The notes under the pieces: model-generated
Told to the model about the DNA's origin: nothing
What the model saw: the letters and a program-made list of their open reading frames with translations, nothing else
Databases searched by the model: none
Shown: positions 8,000 to 16,976 of the stretch, in pieces
How positions within the stretch are numbered: the first letter of the stretch is position 1
How the letters are laid out: each line of letters opens with the position of its first letter
Program-made: the position numbers and the translations under genes
Source of the DNA: VRUE01 sp963714155
GTDB lineage: Bacteria > Actinomycetota > Thermoleophilia > Solirubrobacterales > 70-9
Length of the DNA: 64,000 nt
NCBI GenBank assembly: GCA_963714155.1
Contig: OY970236.1
Span: forward strand, 1 to 64,000
Reading direction: 5' to 3'

Positions 8000-9199
8000 C
8001 TAGCCACGCTTGTCGAGGCCGACGCGGCGGGCCAGCCATTGGGCGCCGACGGTGTCGGTGAGGCCGTGGGCGACGATTGAGCAGATGATCGCTATTGCGG
8101 CGATGTCGAAGATCAAAGTGGCGTCGCCGACGTCTGACTTGAGCACGAAGAGGGCAAAGAGCATCGAGGCGACGCCCTTGGGACCGAACCAGGCCATGAA
8201 GAGCTTCTGCGGGCGCGGGATGCCGGTTTTGACGAAGGAGAGCAGCACCGCCAGCGGGCGGGCGACGATCAGGGCGAAGACGACGAAGACGATCAGCGGC
8301 GGGATGTCGTGGTGAAAGCCGGTGGCGACGATCAGGGCGCCGAAGACGAAGAAGGTGAGCACCTGCAGGATCGCGCTGGTGTTCTCGGCGAACTCGACGA
8401 AGCCCTCGGGGACGTCACGCTCGCTCGCGGCCATCGCGATGCCGCAGACGAAGGCGGCGATCAGGCCGTTGCCGATCGTCACTTCGGCGAGGCCGAAGGC
8501 GAAGAGGGCGATGCCAACCGCGTAGATCCCCTCGTAGCGAGCGGTGATGCCGCCGCCGGGAAGGCGGTGGTGCAAGCGCCCGCCGAGCGTGCCGAGGCCG
8601 ACGCCGACGGCTGCCCCGAAGAGCGCCTCGCCGACCAGCTTCGCTGCTTCGCCGCCGGGATCGCCGCCGGGGCCGGCGAGGACGAGGAAGAAGAGGACAA
8701 AGGGCAATGCGAGGCCGTCGTTGAGGCCGGACTCGAGGTTGAGCGTGTGGCGGACCGAGGCCGGCACGATCTTCGAGGTGACGACGGCGGAGGTGACCAC
8801 CGGGTCCGTAGGCGAGAGCACCGCCGCCAGCAGCAACGCCTCCGCCCAGCTCAACTCGGGAAAGAGCGCCTTCGCCGCGAGCCCGAGCAGAACCATCGTG
8901 ATCGGCATCGCGATCGCCAGCGCCCGCGCCACCGGGCTCCAGTGCCGCTGCAGCAGCTCGCGCTCGACGAACATGCCGTCGGAGAAGAGGGTGAGGATCA
9001 GCGCCAGCTCGACCAGCTGGACGATCGACTCCGACTGTGGGTCGATGTCGACCACGCCGAAGGCGGCGAGTGCAATCCCCAACGCCACCGAGAGCACCGA
9101 GGCCGAGAGCACGGTCCCCTTCATCACCCCCGAAAGTGCCGCCACGACCGTGAGCAGCCCGCCGAAGATCAGAACCGCGTCGCCGAAGCCAATACCCAC
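8000..9199 (-). CDS. CPA1-family cation:proton antiporter
   Basis: Exchanges Na+ or K+ for H+ across the cytoplasmic membrane. The 399-residue protein has about 12 membrane segments. The family core is visible as LSPTDPVVTSAVV near residue 128 and the ion-binding Asn-Asp in LESGLNDGLALPFVLF near 155. A later segment LFMAWFGPKGVASMLFAL is typical of NhaP/CPA1 proteins. It starts at GTG with AGGGA 5 nt upstream. The space before it holds a long palindrome whose arm ends just upstream of the ribosome binding site. It lacks a long cytoplasmic tail, unlike eukaryotic NHE proteins. Confidence 0.88.
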   Translation of the reverse strand: MGIGFGDAVLIFGGLLTVVAALSGVMKGTVLSASVLSVALGIALAAFGVVDIDPQSESIVQLVELALILTLFSDGMFVERELLQRHWSPVARALAIAMPITMVLLGLAAKALFPELSWAEALLLAAVLSPTDPVVTSAVVTSKIVPASVRHTLNLESGLNDGLALPFVLFFLVLAGPGGDPGGEAAKLVGEALFGAAVGVGLGTLGGRLHHRLPGGGITARYEGIYAVGIALFAFGLAEVTIGNGLIAAFVCGIAMAASERDVPEGFVEFAENTSAILQVLTFFVFGALIVATGFHHDIPPLIVFVVFALIVARPLAVLLSFVKTGIPRPQKLFMAWFGPKGVASMLFALFVLKSDVGDATLIFDIAAIAIICSIVAHGLTDTVGAQWLARRVGLDKRG

Positions 9200-9207
9200 G
9201 GCAGTCC

Positions 9208-9269
9208 CTAGCTTCCGGTGCGCTTTATGTGTCCCTGGGCCACATAAAGCGCACCGGAACGCAAGCTAG
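9208..9269. repeat. Long palindrome between asd and the antiporter gene (CATAAAGCGCACCGG family)
   Basis: Perfect 19-bp arms (ttccggtgcgctttatgtg) with a 9-nt loop, extended by outer ctagc/gctag with a 5-nt bulge. The outer right part overlaps the asd stop codon. Read on the minus strand, the element ends 8 nt before the antiporter GTG. The 17-mer cataaagcgcaccggaa recurs at a second palindrome near 51.4 kb, also just upstream of a GTG start. Confidence 0.75.
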
Positions 9270-10297
9270 AGGAGAAGGTCACGCTCGATTAGGAGCTCTG
9301 CGACCTGCACCGCGTTGGTAGCAGCGCCCTTGCGCAGGTTGTCGCCGGCGATCCAGAGGTTGAGGGTGCGCTCCTGGTCGGGGTCGCGGCGGATGCGGCC
9401 GACGAGGACGTCGTCGCGGCCGGCGGCGTCGAGCGCCATCGGGTATTTGCCGGCGGCGGGGTCGTCGACGACGATCACGCCGGATGCCTCGGCGAGCAGG
9501 GCGCGGCAGTCGTCGGGCGAGAGGTCCTCGCGGGTGCGGACGTTGACCGACTCCGAGTGGCCGCTGATCACCGGCACGCGGGCGCAGGTGGCCGAGATCG
9601 CCACCTCATCGCCGAAGCCGAGGATCTTGCGCGTCTCCGCCATCACCTTGCGCTCCTCGGTGGTGTAGTCGTCGCCGTCCTTGAAGACCTCGACCTGGGG
9701 CAGCACGTTGAAGGCGATCTGGTGCGGGTAGATGCTCGGCGGCGGCACCTCTTCGCCGGCCAGTGCCGCCCGCGACTGGGCCAGCATCTCCTCGATCGCC
9801 CGCTGGCCGGTGCCTGAGACCGCCTGGTAGGAGGAGACAACGAGGCGCTCCAGGCCGACCGCGCGGTGGATCGGCGCCAGCGCCATCATCATCACCATCG
9901 TCGTGCAGTTGGGGTTGGCGACGATGCCCTTGTGGCCAGCCGCCGCCTCAGGGTTGACCCCGGCCACGACCAGCGGCACCTCCTCGTACATGCGCCAGTA
10001 GCTGGTGTTGTCGACGACGACCGCGCCGGCCTCGACCAGCTGCGGCGCCCACTCGGCGCTGACCGAGCCGCCCGCGGAAGAGAGGACGACGTCAAGGCCC
10101 TGGATCGTCTCCGGGCTGAGCGGCCGGCACTCGAGGGTCGAGCCGTTCCACTCGAGCTCGCGGCCGGCCGAGCGCTCGGAAGCGAAGGGGACGACCTCGG
10201 CGGCGGGGAAGTCGCGTTCGGCGAGGATCTCGAGGATGGTCGAACCGACCGCGCCGGTGGCGCCCAAGACTCCGACTCTGTACTTGTCGCCAGTCAT
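9266..10297 (-). CDS. asd: Aspartate-semialdehyde dehydrogenase
   Basis: Reduces aspartyl phosphate to aspartate semialdehyde with NADPH, the second step of the lysine/threonine/methionine pathway. The 343-residue protein has the nucleotide-binding motif VLGATGAVGSTILEIL at 9-24, the phosphate-site SSAGGS near 73, the catalytic cysteine in NPNCTTMVMMMAL near 130, and SYQAVSGTGQRAIEEM near 158. The length is normal. It lies 21 nt downstream of lysC on the same strand and is co-transcribed with it, which is the common actinobacterial order. Its stop codon lies inside the flanking palindrome. Confidence 0.96.
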   Translation of the reverse strand: MTGDKYRVGVLGATGAVGSTILEILAERDFPAAEVVPFASERSAGRELEWNGSTLECRPLSPETIQGLDVVLSSAGGSVSAEWAPQLVEAGAVVVDNTSYWRMYEEVPLVVAGVNPEAAAGHKGIVANPNCTTMVMMMALAPIHRAVGLERLVVSSYQAVSGTGQRAIEEMLAQSRAALAGEEVPPPSIYPHQIAFNVLPQVEVFKDGDDYTTEERKVMAETRKILGFGDEVAISATCARVPVISGHSESVNVRTREDLSPDDCRALLAEASGVIVVDDPAAGKYPMALDAAGRDDVLVGRIRRDPDQERTLNLWIAGDNLRKGAATNAVQVAELLIERDLLL

Positions 10298-10318
10298 CTC
10301 ACGCGAGTAGCAGCGAGG

Positions 10319-11620
10319 TCAGGTACCGACCGTGGGACGGTGCTCGGCGCCTTCGGGGTCTTCGGCGCGCACCGCGTCGGCGCCCAGCTCGAAGGCCTGG
10401 TGCAGGGCGCGCACCGCAGCGGGCACCTGCCCGGCCGAGATCACGCACGAGATCTTGATCGGCGAGGTGGAGATCATCTCGATGTTGATTTCCTCGCTGC
10501 CCAGCACCTCGAAGACCCTGGCGGCAACGCCGGGGTGGGAGCGCATGCCGGCGCCGATGATCGAGACCTTGCCGATCTGATCGTCGGTGCGTATCCCCTC
10601 GCTGACGTCGCCGAGCGCGGCGAGCGCGTCGGTGGCGGTCCTCAGCTCGGCACGATCGATGGTGAAGGAGAGGTCGGCGAGCTCGTCATCGCTGACCGGC
10701 TCGTTCTGGATGATCACGTCGACGTTGATCCCGGCCTCGGCCAGGGCATTGAAGATTTCACCGGCAACGCCGGGCTCGTCGCGGATCCCGATCAGAGTGA
10801 CCCGCGCCTCGTCGACGGAGTGGGTCACGGCTGTAACAAAAGGCTGCTCCATGGTCTCCTGCTCGCTCTCGTCCTCGCTGACGACGAGGGTACCGGGACC
10901 GTCATCAAAGCTGCTGCGGCAGTGGATGCGCACACCGTGGTTGCGGGCGTACTCGACCGAGCGCAGCTGCAGGACGCGGGCCCCCGAAGCCGCCATCTCG
11001 AGCATCTCCTCGAAGGTGGCAACCGGGATCTTGCGAGCGTCGGGGACGATCCGCGGGTCGGCGCTGAAGACGCCGGCGACGTCGGTGTAGATCTCGCAGA
11101 CCTCGGCGCCGAGCGCCGCGGCAAGGGCAACGGCAGTCGTGTCGGAGCCACCCCGCCCCAGCGTGGTCACGTCGTGGCTGGTGGTCGAGACCCCCTGAAA
11201 GCCGGCGACGAGGACGATGTGGTCCTCCTCGAGGGCCTCCTGGATGCGCTCGGCGCGCACGTCGATGATCCGCGCCTTGGTGTGGGAGGAGTCGGTGACG
11301 ATGCCGGCCTGGGAGCCGGTCAGCGAGATCGCCTTGTGACCCATGTCGTGGATCGCCATCGCGCAGAGCGCGCAGGAGATCCGCTCGCCGGTGGAGAGCA
11401 GCATGTCCATCTCACGCGAGTCCGGCCGCGCCGAAATCTCCATTGCCTGGGCAACCAGCTCGTCGGTGGTCTTGCCGCGGGCGGAGAGCACGGCGACGGC
11501 GCGCTTGCCCGCCTCGCGGGCGGCGACGATGCGGCGCGCGGCGCGCTTGATCTGCTCGGCGCCGGCCACCGAGCTGCCGCCGAACTTCATCACCACCGTC
11601 TTCGAACCGTCGTTGCTCAT
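10319..11620 (-). CDS. lysC: Aspartate kinase
   Basis: Phosphorylates aspartate at the entry of the lysine/threonine/methionine pathway. The 433-residue protein has the N-terminal kinase motif VMKFGGSSVA at 10-19, the nucleotide/aspartate region STGERISCALCAMAI near 80, FQGVSTTSHDVTTLGRGGSDTTAVALA near 150, and two C-terminal ACT domains (VTLIGIRDEPGVAGEIFNALAEAGINV and VSIIGAGMRSHPGVAARVFEVL regions) for feedback control. In the class with fused ACT pairs an internal start may produce a separate beta subunit; this was not tested. It precedes asd. Confidence 0.96.
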   Translation of the reverse strand: MSNDGSKTVVMKFGGSSVAGAEQIKRAARRIVAAREAGKRAVAVLSARGKTTDELVAQAMEISARPDSREMDMLLSTGERISCALCAMAIHDMGHKAISLTGSQAGIVTDSSHTKARIIDVRAERIQEALEEDHIVLVAGFQGVSTTSHDVTTLGRGGSDTTAVALAAALGAEVCEIYTDVAGVFSADPRIVPDARKIPVATFEEMLEMAASGARVLQLRSVEYARNHGVRIHCRSSFDDGPGTLVVSEDESEQETMEQPFVTAVTHSVDEARVTLIGIRDEPGVAGEIFNALAEAGINVDVIIQNEPVSDDELADLSFTIDRAELRTATDALAALGDVSEGIRTDDQIGKVSIIGAGMRSHPGVAARVFEVLGSEEINIEMISTSPIKISCVISAGQVPAAVRALHQAFELGADAVRAEDPEGAEHRPTVGT

Positions 11621-11675
11621 GAACGGTTGAGGATAGTCACCCCCAAGGGGTGATCGTGCTCAGTGGGCGGCGGCG

Positions 11676-11915
11676 CTACTCGCCGCTGCCGCCGCCGAGA
11701 TTGCCGAGCATCGCGTGCTCGGCCATGCGGATCAGGCCCAAGGCCATGTGAGGCCGCATGTCGCTGGTCCGCACCCGCACGTGCGAGCCGTGCGGGCCGA
11801 TCACCTCGACGATCGTGCAGACGTCGCCGATCTGGCAATCCTCGCCGTAGTCGGCTTCCAACGCCTCCATCTGGGCGGTGACCACCTGCCCCATCTTGCT
11901 CTGGTCGATCGGCAT
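11676..11915 (-). CDS. Small conserved-looking hypothetical protein
   Basis: 79-residue soluble protein that I do not recognise. It is acidic at the N-terminus, with a central beta-rich stretch (CTIVEVIGPHGSHVRVRTSDMRPHMALGLIRMAEHAM) and a Gly-rich tail. The frame has an ATG start and codon use like its neighbours, which supports a real gene. It lies 55 nt upstream of lysC on the same strand and could be co-transcribed with it. No function is assigned. Confidence 0.55.
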   Translation of the reverse strand: MPIDQSKMGQVVTAQMEALEADYGEDCQIGDVCTIVEVIGPHGSHVRVRTSDMRPHMALGLIRMAEHAMLGNLGGGSGE

Positions 11916-11950
11916 GTCTATGGAGACTACATGCGGATCAGCTGGGTTTC

Positions 11951-13288
11951 TTATTTGAAGATCGCTTCGTCGTGGAGATCGAGCAGCGGCTCCCAGAAGC
12001 CGTCGGCGGAAGTGTCGACCCAGCCATAGTTGCCGCTCGTCTTCAGCGTTTCGCTGATTTCGGTGACGTCGGACAGCGTTTCCGGGTTTTCGTGTTCGGC
12101 CAAGATCGCTGCCGCGCCGGCGATCTCGGGAGCGGCGAATGAGGTCCCGGACCAGTAGGCGAGGCCACCGCCTTTTTTCAGCGTGCGGATGCAGACCGCG
12201 GGCGCCGTCAGGTCGACCAGTTCTCCCCAGTTGCTGTTGGAATACCGTTCGTCGTCTTTACCGAGGGTTTCTTCGCCTTCTTTCAGTTTTTCCGACGAGC
12301 AGCTCGGGCTCCAAAGGGTCGCCGCCCCGAATTCCGGTTTCCCGTTGTAGTCGGCGATGCCGGATCCGGTGATCGCGGCGGGGTTGTTGCCGTAGCCGTT
12401 TTTGCTCACGTCGATGTTGTTGTTGCCGGCCGAGACGACAAAGACGACGCCGGCCCCGACCGCCGCCGAAATCGCGGTTTTAATTCCCGAGGCGGTGCAT
12501 ACGCCGGTCCCGGCGCAGCCGATGCTCATGTTGGCTACCTCGATTTCTTCGGCGTGTTCGGTTACCCAGTTGATCGCCGCGATCGCCACCGATTCTTTGA
12601 CGCCCGAGTCGTCCAGGACCTTGATCGACCAAAGCCGGACGCCGGGAGCAACGCCTACCACCCCTTCTTCGTTGTCGATCGCGCCGAGCACGCTGGCGAC
12701 CGCGGTTCCGTGTTCGTCGGTGCGGTCTGGGGTTTCTTCTGCTTTACACGCCGCGATGCCGCCGACGAGTTTGCAGTAGACGCTTTTCACCAGGTTGAGG
12801 TCTTTCTCTTTGACGAAGCCCGCATCGATGACCGCCACGTCGGCATTCACCCAGTGGTTGTTTTTTTCGTCGATCTGCAGCGCTTTGTTGGCGAAGGCAA
12901 AGACGCGTTTGATCCCGGTCGACGCCGTCTGCGCCGCCGCTTGGCCGGTGATCAGGTCGGGCGTGACTTCGACGACCGAGGGCTCGCGCCGCAACGCCGC
13001 CACAGCATCCGCGGCCAGCGTTGCCGAGTAGCCGATCGGTCCGTAGCGATAGGTGAAACCGAGGCGCCCCCCATAGCGATCTACCTGGGCCTGGCCAACC
13101 TGCCCAGGGTGCTCGATCGAATCTTTGAGGGTAATGATGTAGCTGCGCTTTTCGCTGGCCGGCGGCGCGGCGGCGGCGAGCCCTACCGAAACGGCGAGCA
13201 GACTCAAGAACGCGATTAGGGATATTGCCGCAGTCGCTGGTTCCGAACGCAGCCCAGTTCTTCCCGCTTCGCAGCCAATTCCTGACAT
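11951..13288 (-). CDS. Secreted subtilisin-like serine protease (S8)
   Basis: Exported protease of 445 residues. A long N-terminus carries a hydrophobic signal segment (ISLIAFLSLLAVSVGLAAAA, 22-41), followed by an I9-type propeptide (SYIITLKDSIEH onwards) and the S8 catalytic domain. The catalytic triad is Asp155 (VAVIDAGF), His193 (TDEHGTAVAS) and Ser383 (WSGTSFAAPEIAG), with oxyanion Asn289 (VVSAGNNN). Several cysteines (171/181, 258/264, 330/366) could form disulfides. Codon use differs from its neighbours: AAA and GAA are frequent and third positions are less GC-rich, a sign of later acquisition or relaxed selection. It is divergent from the PadR operon across an AT-rich gap. Confidence 0.88.
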   Translation of the reverse strand: MSGIGCEAGRTGLRSEPATAAISLIAFLSLLAVSVGLAAAAPPASEKRSYIITLKDSIEHPGQVGQAQVDRYGGRLGFTYRYGPIGYSATLAADAVAALRREPSVVEVTPDLITGQAAAQTASTGIKRVFAFANKALQIDEKNNHWVNADVAVIDAGFVKEKDLNLVKSVYCKLVGGIAACKAEETPDRTDEHGTAVASVLGAIDNEEGVVGVAPGVRLWSIKVLDDSGVKESVAIAAINWVTEHAEEIEVANMSIGCAGTGVCTASGIKTAISAAVGAGVVFVVSAGNNNIDVSKNGYGNNPAAITGSGIADYNGKPEFGAATLWSPSCSSEKLKEGEETLGKDDERYSNSNWGELVDLTAPAVCIRTLKKGGGLAYWSGTSFAAPEIAGAAAILAEHENPETLSDVTEISETLKTSGNYGWVDTSADGFWEPLLDLHDEAIFK

Positions 13289-13387
13289 TGCGTCCTCCCA
13301 GATCGCCGCCGTGCCTGCCCAGCATGGCCTGTGTGAAGGAAAAAGTCAAAAATATTTGTGTAATAGGCCGTGACCGCGATCACACAT

Positions 13388-13416
13388 CTAGATATATCTG
13401 GGAGATATATATCTAG
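13388..13416. promoter_or_regulatory. Candidate PadR operator
   Basis: AT-rich inverted repeat ctagatatatct-ggg-agatatatatctag, with a 2-bp slip in one arm. It ends 3 nt before the padR-like ATG and so covers the ribosome binding site or -10 region. In this very GC-rich context the site stands out. Autoregulation by the adjacent PadR protein is the simplest reading. Confidence 0.65.
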
Positions 13417-13419
13417 GGC

Positions 13420-13962
13420 ATGGAGCTGACGCCCACCGCCTACGTCATCCTCGGCATGGTCAGCCGCGAGGCGCGCTCGGGCTATGAGATCAAGGCCGCG
13501 GTCGACGACTCCACCCGCTTCTTCTGGGCGGCCAGCTACGGGCAGATCTATCCGGAGCTGAAGCGCCTCTCGGAGGCCGGCTTGGTCGAGGGTATGGATG
13601 CCCCCCGCGGCGAGCGCAAGCGCACCGTCTACGCGATCACCGCCGACGGCGAAGGCGAGCTCAAGGAGTGGCTGCGCCAGCCTCCGGAGGTCGCCGAGAT
13701 GCGCGAAGAAGGCCTGCTGAAACTGTTCTTTGCCGATGTGCTGCCGCCCGAGGACGCGGTGGCAACGCTGCGGGCGATGCGCGGGCGCCGGCTCGAGCTG
13801 GTGGCGCGGCTGCGTGGCATGGAACCAATGACCTTGGAGAAGGACCCCTTCTCGCTGATGGTGCTGCAGGGGGGGATCGAGTTCAACGAGTGGTTCGCAG
13901 ACTGGTGCGAGCGGATGGAGGAGCGCCTCCTCGACCCCGCTCGCCTCGAAAGGAGCAACTGA
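13420..13962 (+). CDS. PadR-family transcriptional regulator
   Basis: 180-residue repressor with an N-terminal winged helix: YVILGMVSREARSGYEIKAAVDD, then RFFWAASYGQIYPELKRLSEAGLVEG and the wing RKRTVYAITADGEGELKEWL. The C-terminal PadR dimerisation helices (EEGLLKLFFADVLPPEDAV onwards) follow. PadR repressors respond to phenolics or drugs and usually control an adjacent transporter. Here the stop overlaps the start of an MMPL exporter (TGATG), and a palindromic AT-rich operator covers the region just upstream. Its ligand is unknown. Confidence 0.9.
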   Translation: MELTPTAYVILGMVSREARSGYEIKAAVDDSTRFFWAASYGQIYPELKRLSEAGLVEGMDAPRGERKRTVYAITADGEGELKEWLRQPPEVAEMREEGLLKLFFADVLPPEDAVATLRAMRGRRLELVARLRGMEPMTLEKDPFSLMVLQGGIEFNEWFADWCERMEERLLDPARLERSN

Positions 13963-16112
13963 TGTTCGACGCCCTCGCCCGCTTCGCCGACGGCAAAGCC
14001 CGCCGCATCGGCATCTTCGCGATCTTCTTCTTCCTCCTCGCCGGCGCGATCGGCGGCGGGGTCGCCAACCGCCTCGACCCTTACGGCGCCGACGACCCCG
14101 GAACCGAGACGGTCGAATCGCGCGAACGGCTGCACGACGCCGGGCTGAGCATCCCGGCGGTGCTCGTCGTGGTCAAGGACGCACCGGTCGCCGCGCCGGC
14201 AACGCGGGCCCGGGTCGAGGCGCTCGAGCGCAGCGTGCGCAGGCGCCCCGAGGTCAAGTCGGTGACCGGCTACTACGACACCCGCTCCCCCGTCTTCGTC
14301 TCCCGCGACGGCCGCTCCACCTACTTCGCCGTCTCACTGAAAACCTTTGACGACAAGGAGTGGCAGGAGGCGGGCGCCGACATCGCCGAGGAGCTCTCCG
14401 GCAAGCCCGGCATCGTGGTCGGCGGCGCGGCGGTGGCCCAGGAGCAGGTCAACAAGCAGGTGGAGGAGGACCTGCGCACGGCGGAGATGCTGGCCTTCCC
14501 CCTGCTCTTCCTGCTCTCCTTCCTCTTCTTCCGCAGCCTCGTCGCCTCGCTGCTGCCGCTGATGATCGGCGGCCTGGCGATCGTCGGCACCTTCCTGATC
14601 CTGCGGATCGCCAGCGAGGTCGGCTCGATCTCGATCTTCGCCCTCAACCTGACCACAGCGCTGGGGCTGGGGCTGGCGATCGATTACAGCCTCTTCATCG
14701 TCTCCCGATATCGAGAGGAGATCACCAAGGACGGACCGGGGCTGGCGGCGATGCGACGCGTGCTGGCGACAGCGGGGCGCACGGTCTTCTTCTCCTCGCT
14801 GACGGTAAGCGCGGCGCTCGCCTCCCTACTCGTCTTCCCGCAGCGCTTCCTCTACTCGATGGGTCTCGGCGGGGCGCTGGTGGCGCTGTTCGCGGCGCTG
14901 ATCTCGCTCACCGTGCTGCCGGCGGTGCTGACCCTGCTCGGCACCCGGGTCAACTCGCTCTCGCCGCGTTTCCTGCAGCGCCGCGCCGAGGCTGACACGC
15001 GGCCCGACGAGCACGGCTTCTGGTACCGGCTCTCGCGCTTCGTCATGCGCCGGCCGGCGCCCGTGGCCACGGTCAGCGCCCTCTTGCTGATCGCGATGGG
15101 GCTCCCCTTCTTCAACATCAAGTTCAACACCGTCGACCCCAAGGTGCTGCCGGAGTCGGCAAGCGCCCGGCAGGCCTACGACACGGTCAGCTCCGAGTTC
15201 CCGCCCTACCGGGAAACGCCGATCTGGATCGACGTCGAAGGCGGTGGGCCGGCCGCGGCGGCGCGCGTCGCGGCCCAGGTCCGCAAGGTGCCCGGCGTCG
15301 CCGAAGTCAACCCGCCGCAGCGGCTGAAGGGCGACGTGACCGCGCTGCAGGTCGTCTCCAGCCACCCCTTCGTCTCCGAGGCCAGCCAGACGACGGTGAA
15401 GCGGATCCGCGACCTGCAACCGCCACCAGGGACGACGACGCTGGTTGGCGGCGCCACGGCTGACTTCGTCGACCTGCAGACCAGCCTCGTCCGCCACCTG
15501 CCGATCGTGCTGGCGATCATCATCGTCTCCACCCTGGTCATCCTCTTCCTGATGACCGGCTCGGTGATCCTGCCGATCAAGTCGCTGCTGATGAACTTCC
15601 TCAATCTCAGCGCCGTCTTCGGCCTGCTGGTGCTGATCTTCCAGGACGGCCGCCTCGAGGGCTTCCTCGACTACAGCAGCCCGGGGGCGATCGAGCAGAC
15701 GATGCCGATCCTGCTCTTCGCCGTCGCCTTCGGCCTCTCCACCGACTACGCCGTCTTCCTCTTGTCGAGGATCAAGGAGGCGCGCGACAACGGCGCCTCG
15801 GACTCCGAGAGCGTGGCGATCGGGCTCGAGCGGACCGGCCGCATCGTCACCGCAGCGGCCCTGCTCTTCGCCGTCGCGATGGGCGCCTTCGCCACCTCCC
15901 AGATCATCTTCATCAAGGAGAACGGGGTCGGCACCGCCCTCGCCGTGCTGATCGACGCCAGCATCATCCGCGCCCTGCTCGTCCCCTCGCTGATGGAGCT
16001 GCTCGGCAAGTGGAACTGGTGGGCGCCAAAGCCGCTGCGCCGCCTGCACGAACGCTTCGGGATCAGCGAGGGCGGCGCTGGCCTGCACGAGCCCGAGCCG
16101 GGGAAGGCCTAG
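13962..16112 (+). CDS. MMPL-family RND transporter
   Basis: Proton-driven exporter of lipids or hydrophobic compounds in the inner membrane. The 716-residue protein starts MFDALARFADGKARR, overlapping the padR stop; upstream extensions of the frame are inside padR and rejected. Topology: one segment at about 18-38, a large external loop, a block of five segments (about 180-340) with the proton-relay motif LGLAIDYSLFIVSRYREE, a second loop, and a final block with GLSTDYAVFLLSRIKEARD. The two GXXXDY motifs are the MMPL/SSD signature. It is co-transcribed with the PadR regulator and a thioesterase, suggesting regulated export of an acyl-type substrate. Confidence 0.92.
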   Translation: MFDALARFADGKARRIGIFAIFFFLLAGAIGGGVANRLDPYGADDPGTETVESRERLHDAGLSIPAVLVVVKDAPVAAPATRARVEALERSVRRRPEVKSVTGYYDTRSPVFVSRDGRSTYFAVSLKTFDDKEWQEAGADIAEELSGKPGIVVGGAAVAQEQVNKQVEEDLRTAEMLAFPLLFLLSFLFFRSLVASLLPLMIGGLAIVGTFLILRIASEVGSISIFALNLTTALGLGLAIDYSLFIVSRYREEITKDGPGLAAMRRVLATAGRTVFFSSLTVSAALASLLVFPQRFLYSMGLGGALVALFAALISLTVLPAVLTLLGTRVNSLSPRFLQRRAEADTRPDEHGFWYRLSRFVMRRPAPVATVSALLLIAMGLPFFNIKFNTVDPKVLPESASARQAYDTVSSEFPPYRETPIWIDVEGGGPAAAARVAAQVRKVPGVAEVNPPQRLKGDVTALQVVSSHPFVSEASQTTVKRIRDLQPPPGTTTLVGGATADFVDLQTSLVRHLPIVLAIIIVSTLVILFLMTGSVILPIKSLLMNFLNLSAVFGLLVLIFQDGRLEGFLDYSSPGAIEQTMPILLFAVAFGLSTDYAVFLLSRIKEARDNGASDSESVAIGLERTGRIVTAAALLFAVAMGAFATSQIIFIKENGVGTALAVLIDASIIRALLVPSLMELLGKWNWWAPKPLRRLHERFGISEGGAGLHEPEPGKA

Positions 16113-16113
16113 C

Positions 16114-16968
16114 GTGGCGCCTGCTGAGATCGGCAAGGATGCGCCGACCGCGGTGCATCCCTTCGACCTCGACATTGAAGTGACGGATCTCGGCGATGGT
16201 CGCTTTGGCGCCGAGATGAGCGAGCGCTGGTGGGTCGAGAAGGGGCCGAACGGCGGCTACGTGGCGGCGGTGATCCTGCGGGCGATCCAGCGGGCGGCCG
16301 CGATCGAACGGGCGCCGCGCTCGCTCACGGTTCAGTTCCCCCGTGCGCCCGCCGCCGGCCCGGTCGAGATCGCGGTCAAGGTCGAGCGCGAAGGCGGCAC
16401 GGTGACGTTCCTCTCAGCGCGCATGGAACAGGGAGGTGAGCTGCAGGCGACGGCGCTTGCGGTGCTGGCCGACGACCTCGACGCGAGCGGCTTCACCGAG
16501 CTGCGCATGCCGGCGGTCGAGCCTCCGGAGGAGCTCTACTCACCCGACCCCGAGCGGGTCCCGGGCATGCCGAGGATGATGCAGAACTACAGCCTGCGCC
16601 CGGCCCTGGGCGGGACCGCCTTCTCCGGCGGGCCACCGCACAGCGGCGTCTGGATGCGCAGTCGCGAGCCCCGCCTGCTCGACGCACCGCTGGCCGCGGC
16701 GATCCTCGACGCCTGGTTCCCCGCCCCCTTCATCGGGCTCGAGCGCGCGGTGCCGGCGCCGACGATCGACTACACGGTTCACTTCCGCACCCCGCTCCCC
16801 GAGCCAGACGCCTCCGCCGAGGACCCTTACCTCGCCGTCTTTCGCTCCGGCCTTGCCCGCCACGGTTTCTTCGAGGAAGACGGCGAGCTCTGGAGCGCCG
16901 ATGGAAACCTGCTGGCCCATTCGCGCCAGCTGGCGCTGCTGCTCACCCCGCCCGGCGCCGAAGCGTAG
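16114..16968 (+). CDS. TesB-like acyl-CoA thioesterase family protein
   Basis: 284-residue double-hotdog thioesterase. The first hotdog contains RWWVEKGPNGGYVAAVILRA near 34-53 and the second has PTIDYTVHFRTPLP near 210. It probably hydrolyses acyl-CoA. It starts at GTG, 1 nt after the MMPL stop, so it is translationally linked to that operon. That fits an exporter handling acyl products. It converges closely on the MerR gene with no visible terminator. Confidence 0.8.
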   Translation: MAPAEIGKDAPTAVHPFDLDIEVTDLGDGRFGAEMSERWWVEKGPNGGYVAAVILRAIQRAAAIERAPRSLTVQFPRAPAAGPVEIAVKVEREGGTVTFLSARMEQGGELQATALAVLADDLDASGFTELRMPAVEPPEELYSPDPERVPGMPRMMQNYSLRPALGGTAFSGGPPHSGVWMRSREPRLLDAPLAAAILDAWFPAPFIGLERAVPAPTIDYTVHFRTPLPEPDASAEDPYLAVFRSGLARHGFFEEDGELWSADGNLLAHSRQLALLLTPPGAEA

Positions 16969-16976
16969 GGCTGCGA

